Below, piece after piece: positions 58,153-64,000 of a DNA stretch of 64,000 bases. This stretch comes from Hydractinia symbiolongicarpus (Eukaryota > Cnidaria > Hydrozoa > Anthoathecata > Hydractiniidae). A model generated the notes under the pieces. The model ran no database searches and was not told the DNA's origin. It saw nothing but the letters and a program-made list of their open reading frames with translations. The stretch lies in contig NC_079886.1 of NCBI RefSeq assembly GCF_029227915.1, positions 24,218,501 to 24,282,500 of the forward strand, given 5' to 3'. A program made the translations under genes and the position numbers. How positions within the stretch are numbered: position 1 is the first letter of the stretch; every line of letters starts with the position of its first letter.

Positions 58153-61100
58153 ATGATGGAAACTTCTGCCAACACTCTTGTGAAAGCTTACCATAAGAAA
58201 GGTTCGGTATGTTATACGAGACCAGGTTATCGTGAAGCACGATGGGAACGCGCAGTTAAGGTAGGTCATGAAGTTGAAAGTTCTTTTTAAATTAACCTGT
58301 GTAAGAAAAAGTAAAAGGTGAATGAAATTCTCTTCTATTTATTTTAAAACATTTTTTTATACATCTATGTTGATATATTTGTTGTATTTGTTTTTACGAA
58401 ATAATCCGCCATAGATTTGCTGCAGTATGGTTGTTTGAAATTTTTACAAGTAGCGTTTCAAAAAGTCACAAAGAATCTCAGCTTAAAAAAATAGAGGTTC
58501 AATCTGATTGACAGGTTCAATCTGATTGACAGGTTTACTCTGATTGACAGGTTTACTCTGATTGACAGGTTTACACAATCAACCAGGAGTCTAAATATTT
58601 GTTAGTCGAAGGTGTACCAGCCGTGGGTGCTTCAAAAGAGCTGATAGAATTATTTGCGTTATATGGAGAAGTTGAAGAGTAAGCAAGTTGTTGCTTTTTT
58701 ATATGAAACTGTGGGCGTGTTAAAATGAAATGAAATTTACCAGCATGCATTGCAAATTAAAAATGTTAGCATATTTCAATTTTAGATTTGAATTCTACTT
58801 GAGGTTGATAAAACTTTTATGCCACACTCATGATAACCTTAACATGTTGGGCAGTAGCAACGCCAAATTACATAATATTTTACCACAATATTTAAAAGAT
58901 ATTTGGGACTAGCCTTTTTTAACCCCTTCTCTTTCCCTTCAATATCAAGATTAAAAAGAGTTTTCAGTAGAATTGAGAGATACAAGAACGAGGCTTGTGT
59001 ATTTTTAATAAATTTCTTAAAAAACATTTTTAAGAACACAAGCTTACGTGTTTACAAGAACTACATTTTACGTAAAGATGTGAGAATTAACTAAAAGCAT
59101 TGAAGAAGTTCTGGTAACACAAATTAAAAATTAACTCCGGCACACCGATTTCTTTAAATGAATCCCACCCATTTCAATGAAAAAAATTACCCCCACTTCA
59201 CCCCCGTATATTTAGGTTAGAGAGTAGTTTTTAAAAAAGAAATTAATTGAAATAACCTCGTTTTAGATTCATTAGCACTATAAAATGCACAAACTTAATT
59301 TTAGATAATGATTTAATTTAAAGAAAAGAGGCAAAACAGTGTTACTTATATTTTGTTGTTTTTATACCATTAGGTATCGTCTTCTTGATGACTATCCAGC
59401 TGAACAATTTACGGAGGTGTATTGGATTAAGTACAGAAAAATTCAAGCAGCTAGGTAGCTAAGTTTTTAGTGCCTAAAATTTTTTCTAATTTTTAGTTCT
59501 TAGTTTAGTTAAATTTTATTAATTTTTTGCTAAGTGTTATACAAGTAAGATTTCATAATTGCAATGAGGCTGTCTTGATAATTTTTAGATACACTCGTCA
59601 TCACTTGTGTACAACTTTTTACTTAAAATTCTCCTCGCCTCCAGAAAATTTCGTCAATTGAGGCTGACAAAAATTTTTTGTCAATCAGTTTCGTTCTATC
59701 TTTATTTATTCCCTAATGTTTTCTTCATTCATTCATTCCAACCCCTATCTTTCATTTTTCTTTCTGTTTCCAATCTTTACAATGTATAAACCGTATTTAG
59801 ATTCGGTAAACGAAAACTAGATAATCGTTCTTTTTTCGGCGGTCAGTTGCACGTGTGTTATGCTCCCGAATACGAATCAGTTGACGACACACGAGAAAAA
59901 CTCAACGAACGACGAAGGATGGTTGCTCGAAAGTGCAGAGGTATAAAACGGTTTGAACCGAATTTTATCCTGTTCAATATTTAGCCCAACTTTTTCAGCT
60001 TAATTAACTTCTAATAGTTTTTACTTTTTCCCTCTGTTTTTTAATATCTTCTAAAAGTAAATGTGGTTGTAAATGAATCTTTGAAATAGCAAATTTTCGG
60101 CTTCTTGCAAAAAAATTTATCAAAAGATTTCCAAATGAGTGGAGTATCAAATCATTTTCTCAAGAATTAATTGTCCTAAGTTATTATTTTTAGAATATTT
60201 CGGTACAACATCTACGTCAAAACCACCTTCAGCTTCTATAAGTACTTTTACAGTATCGCCTACTTTTGTTGATACAGAGACACACAAAGCTAGCAATCCG
60301 ATACACCCTACCGTTTCAAATATAAATCACACTAACTTTATGCAGCAGAATCTGCCATTATATCTACAACCGCCTCCGCCACCACCAGCTATAGACAAGT
60401 CATTACCTCGAATACCATCTGCACACGCAACTTTGCCCGTGGAGATCCAAAATTTATCAGCTTCGGAAGTTTACGGTAATCATGCAACACAATCGCCAAC
60501 ACCTGCAGATACCAATCAATCAGAACATAGAAGTGAACAAAAAAATGATCCTGACAATAGTGTTACCAAACGGCAAGAAAGCAAAAAACGCATTGTTTGG
60601 AATAAAAGAAACGCAGATAGCGGAAGCAGCGTTTCCTATTGCTATACAAAGGAACCAGGAGCCTGGTCGGTAAAATACTTTTTCTGCAACAACTTGGCGA
60701 ACGTTCACGAACGCATAAAAAATACTTGTTTTCTTTTTTAGGGATCCGTTTAAAGAGGAGAGAAGAAAGATCAAAAGTTTAGTAAGTAAAAAAAGTATCT
60801 TCAATCTTTTTTTTTTTTTTTGACCCAACATTATGCTAAGCTGTTATAAGCAAGATAATCAAGATATCCTTTAACAAAAAGGTAATTTTATGTAAACAGA
60901 AGATATCAACATATTTTTGGAGCTGTTAAATAGTCCACTCTTTTGTTAGACTCAAGATGAAGACCTTGATGCAACTGCTTCTGATATTCGAAGAAAACTT
61001 GGCCAGGTATTTATATGAGCGTGAATTATTGTGGTGTTCTGCAGGGTGCTGTTTTCTCACGTGTTTTAAGATTTTATTTGTATGCTATTGTAGACTAAAG

Positions 61101-61494
61101 AACCATCACATATATTACTTGGCAATATAAATGAGGTATGTGTGACCATTATTGTATTGTTGTGGCATAGGAAAAGTTTCGCGCCAAATATAAGTAAATT
61201 TGTTTTGCCCACAAAAATACCTTCTTAAAAAAAGGTTTCAAATTCTCATCAAAAATCCTCAAATCTTTACATGCATGACACAAGAATTGGCGTGACTATG
61301 TGTCAATCACACATTTATTGTCCTGGTGTACTTGTTATGTTTTCCTCTTTCAGGAAGTTGCATGTCCGTTACAAAATATTCAATCCACTCACCACCACTA
61401 CCAACAACAACAACAACATGACCAAACACAACAACATCAACAACAGCAACCTTCTGCTAAGAAACGTAAGAATGATGGTCGCAAAAGGATATAA
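58153..61494 (+). CDS. RBM48: RNA-binding protein 48
   Basis: In vertebrates and plants RBM48 acts in minor (U12) intron splicing, with ARMC7 in vertebrates. Exons are 58153-58260, 58569-58678, 59374-59454, 59801-59940, 60194-60665, 60742-60781, 60950-61006, 61094-61135 and 61354-61494. Together they encode 396 residues, against 367 in human. Residues 37-50 (VYTINQESKYLLVE) start the single RRM, then GVPAVGASKELIELFALYGEVEEY, read as two runs VPAVGASKEL and IELFALYGEVEE. The RRM continues through FFGGQLHVCYAPEYESVDDTR. The middle is Pro/Ser-rich and disordered. SDIRRKLGQ and the basic tail KKRKNDGRKRI match the family C-terminus, with an extra Gln-rich CAA-repeat insert. Exon 5 needs the donor GTCGGT at 60666 to stay in frame. 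The start could be either of two adjacent ATGs (58153 or 58156). Confidence 0.93.
58495..58568 (+). repeat. 18-bp tandem repeat of splice-acceptor-like units
   Basis: Four tandem 18-bp units (58495-58512, 58513-58530, 58531-58548, 58549-58566) each read AGGTTyAmTCTGATTGAC. The next AG is the acceptor of RBM48 exon 2 at 58569. The first two copies carry GTTCAA, the last two GTTTAC as in the exon itself. Each unit contains a possible branch-point-like CTGAT and a CAG. Confidence 0.95.
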
Positions 61495-63913
61495 TATTAT
61501 TTTTATAATTAAATATTATATAGTTATTTAATATATAGTGTAAATAGGTATAAATGCTTGATGAATTCTTTATCAACAAAACAAAAACAAACGACAAAAA
61601 AATCCACTCCTAACTTTAACCCTCGTAACTTTTTTTGAATCCTCCCCTGGGCCTTTACTAATATAGTTGCTACCTGGGGGTTCGACTTATCGAGTGATTT
61701 TTATGAGAAAATACAGCGTATAGAAAGAGTCGAGCCATTGTTAAACCATTTTACGGTCCTATAACCCAAAGTACCATTAAAACTCCAACTGCAAATTGTA
61801 GCTACTAGAAAATCCACTTTTAAGGTTTTCACAAGTACAATCTGGAAAATGTACTGCAATGAGTTTACTGAAAGTTACTGAAAAACAAATGCAAAAATTT
61901 TAAATCCACTTTCCACATTCCAATTATTTTGAACAAATGCAAAATTTTCGTCGCGCAAAAATATTCATTAAGCAAGATATCCATCATAGAAAAGTTTGAC
62001 ACTTTTGTCTATTTTTGAAATTTTTTGCTTAGGCCTTTTTTTCAGTCACTTTTCTGTCTAGACGATACAAAACACTTAAACTACACTAGATTGTAATTTT
62101 TGTGGGCACTCTAATACATGTAATTTGACTTAAACAATTTAGTCGACATTCCCGAAGAAATTTGGTTTTAGGTTTTGTCGTTTAATTTTTTGTTGACCTA
62201 CTTATTTTGTCACTCCCGGGCTGACTTAGTGTGGGCCGATAAAGTATATTCAAACTATATTATATGCCTTCTCCTTCGTAGAGCTTTTTTAAACATACTG
62301 CATGTTAAAGAACGCATGTGCTGAAAAAATTGATTAACGAAAGTCATGACATCAGCCTCCCTATGTTCCCATCGGCTCCGTTAGCTTGGCAATCGCCGAA
62401 GATATTAATCCTATTTTTATGCTGAATGCTTAGTCATAAGGAACGTTACACACTTTTAGTCTCTGGCAGGGTCTGACTCAGAGCCAAGTCACGATCTTTA
62501 GTACTGTAAACAAACGAAACACCACAAGACTATCAGTTCGCACAACAGACAACATAAGTTATAATACTCGATACGGAAAAAAAATCGAGATGTTGACCCC
62601 AGGACTTGTTGGGCATCTTATATTTATACAATCCTGGGGATGAGGTTGGACCTAAAGATGTTTGAGTGATTAAATTAAAGCTAAAATTCGTGTATAAAAA
62701 TCGATCCAAAAAAATTCAGACGTTGGTATTTTATTAATTTTTTGTTCAAACTATACTTTTTTAATATGCAACCAAGTAATGCTGGGATAGTAAATTATAA
62801 GCTACTATAAAATAATATTTTTTTATAACTGCTCAAAAACTTTTAGTACTGAAATTAAGAAAGAATAAGTAACTTTGAGTTTTGGGCTAAACCTTATTTG
62901 CTTATTCACAAAATTGTGTGTAGACTTCACGTTCAGTGAGAGCGAGGTAGTCCTGTGAGACAACCTTGACCGTTTTTTTTAATGCCAGGATGCTTTATCA
63001 AAAATGCTACGGAATACGGACGTTTAGGTGGCTTATGAAAAAGAAATTCTTTTATCGCATTGAAGTCTGTCTAACATTTAAATCACCGGAAAATAATTCG
63101 CGACTTTAAAAATATTTTCGCGGGTATTACTTTTGGCGCAAACTGTATTGTTCGCGCTCTAACACTTTTTAGCGCGTATGCACCAAAATTAATAAGCGCA
63201 AATGTTAATACATTCAGCTGCTAACTCGCAAAAAACATGTAACGTAATCTATATATTAAAGAAATTATTGCTGAACCAAACAAGAACTCAAACAAGAAAA
63301 TTGTATTTAAAGATTGTCACAACGAAAATTCGGCTCTTTCTTTGTTGTGCGTGTTTTTCATAACACATTTTTTCCATTCGCGAAAAATGAAAAACTAGTT
63401 GTTGTAAAATTGGGGTGTCACTCAAGTTAAGGAACATCCATGCAAAACTCAAGAATTACTTCTGTTTCAAAATATTTATATTATTCCAAGTATTTTTACA
63501 TATTGCGTGTCCTTATGAAGCAATAATTTTTACATCCCACTCGTGTTTCGTAACAAAAAAAAATTAACAAAAATGAGAACACCTCCCTCTAAAATTTGTA
63601 ATTTTTTTTCTTATGATCCTCTTTGTTTAGAAACTACAAGAAAAATTCAATACTAGGAAATTTTTTTAACAGGCAAACAAAAACTTGTACTTAATTAAAA
63701 TATCAGATGGTAAAAAATCAGCCATTAGCACATATATTTACAAAAAATATAAATATAAAGAGGGTAAAACTTTTTCTGTATACAAATATTTTTTTTACTG
63801 AAAAAAATACGTAACATGTAACCTCCCCATAATTCTTAGGCTTTTTAACCGTTCGTATTTTTATTTAATTCCCTGGTGAAGGAACAAAACGTGAACAGAA
63901 AACAACCAATCAA
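61495..63913. other. intergenic
   Basis: RBM48 3' flank and the interval before the next possible gene. It is AT-rich with scattered GCGAA/CGCG words near 63090-63200. I see no exon, RNA gene or complete element. Confidence 0.4.
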
Positions 63914-64000
63914 CTACTTTCTCTTTCGTTTCGTACTTTTGCTGTTCGCTGTCGAACTTGCACTTTTCTTGCTTGTCTTCTTTGCTTTCGGTTGGCAGTA
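63914..64000 (-). CDS. possible C-terminus of a Lys/Ser-rich protein (partial)
   Basis: On the minus strand an open frame enters from the window edge and ends at TAG (63914-63916). Its last residues are KKTSKKSASSTANSK followed by STKRKRK. The basic, low-complexity tail resembles the disordered ends of nuclear proteins, but the frame is short and two other frames are also open for part of the way. No family is assigned. Confidence 0.3.
   Translation of the reverse strand, partial: YCQPKAKKTSKKSASSTANSKSTKRKRK

Noticed and set aside
61395-61450. CAA-repeat microsatellite at 61.4 kb as intergenic repeat
   Set aside because: It is inside the last coding exon of RBM48, where it encodes a Gln-rich insert in frame with the conserved basic tail.

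Overview
This window comes from an AT-rich, intron-dense animal genome. Single-copy animal genes with many short, well-conserved exons and consensus GT-AG introns (donors mostly GTAAGT), together with a Par-3 polarity gene, tRNA-derived SINEs, MITE-like elements, a LINE and a Ty1/copia element, suggest a non-bilaterian metazoan. A cnidarian, probably a hydrozoan, is my best guess. The organism is inferred, not proven.

Layout. 1-1430: decayed LINE. 2134-11126 (+): ORC2, 5' end missing, with very small exons and a GTT-rich intron. 11127-14500: non-coding, with a MITE-like inverted-repeat element and TTCGCGAA-rich repeats. 14514-14898: array of a 12-mer that reads GAAGAAAGAAGC on the minus strand. 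15425-21626 (-): TRA2 splicing regulator with two candidate first exons and a 133-bp triplication in an intron. 20906-22740: two copies of a MITE-like family. 26290-30575: a Ty1/copia retrotransposon whose gag-integrase half is inverted relative to its RT-RNase H half, bounded by a 5-bp target duplication. 32572-43280 (+): SMARCD (BAF60), 5' end not found. 44205-56844 (+): complete PARD3 (Par-3). 58153-61494 (+): complete RBM48. 63914-64000 (-): possible Lys-rich C-terminus of another gene.

The genes do not form a pathway. They are housekeeping or cell-biology genes for replication origins, splicing (TRA2 and RBM48), chromatin remodelling and polarity.

The strongest unexplained signals both concern splicing. 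(1) Directly downstream of TRA2, on its sense strand, lie seven exact GAAGAAAGAAGC motifs. GAA/AGAA is the known RNA target of TRA2 proteins. The array follows a strong 3' splice site, and a consensus GTAAGT donor overlaps the TRA2 stop codon, so TRA2 may autoregulate an alternative 3' terminal exon. (2) In RBM48, four tandem 18-bp copies of a splice-acceptor-like unit abut exon 2. Using any upstream copy would add an in-frame stop.
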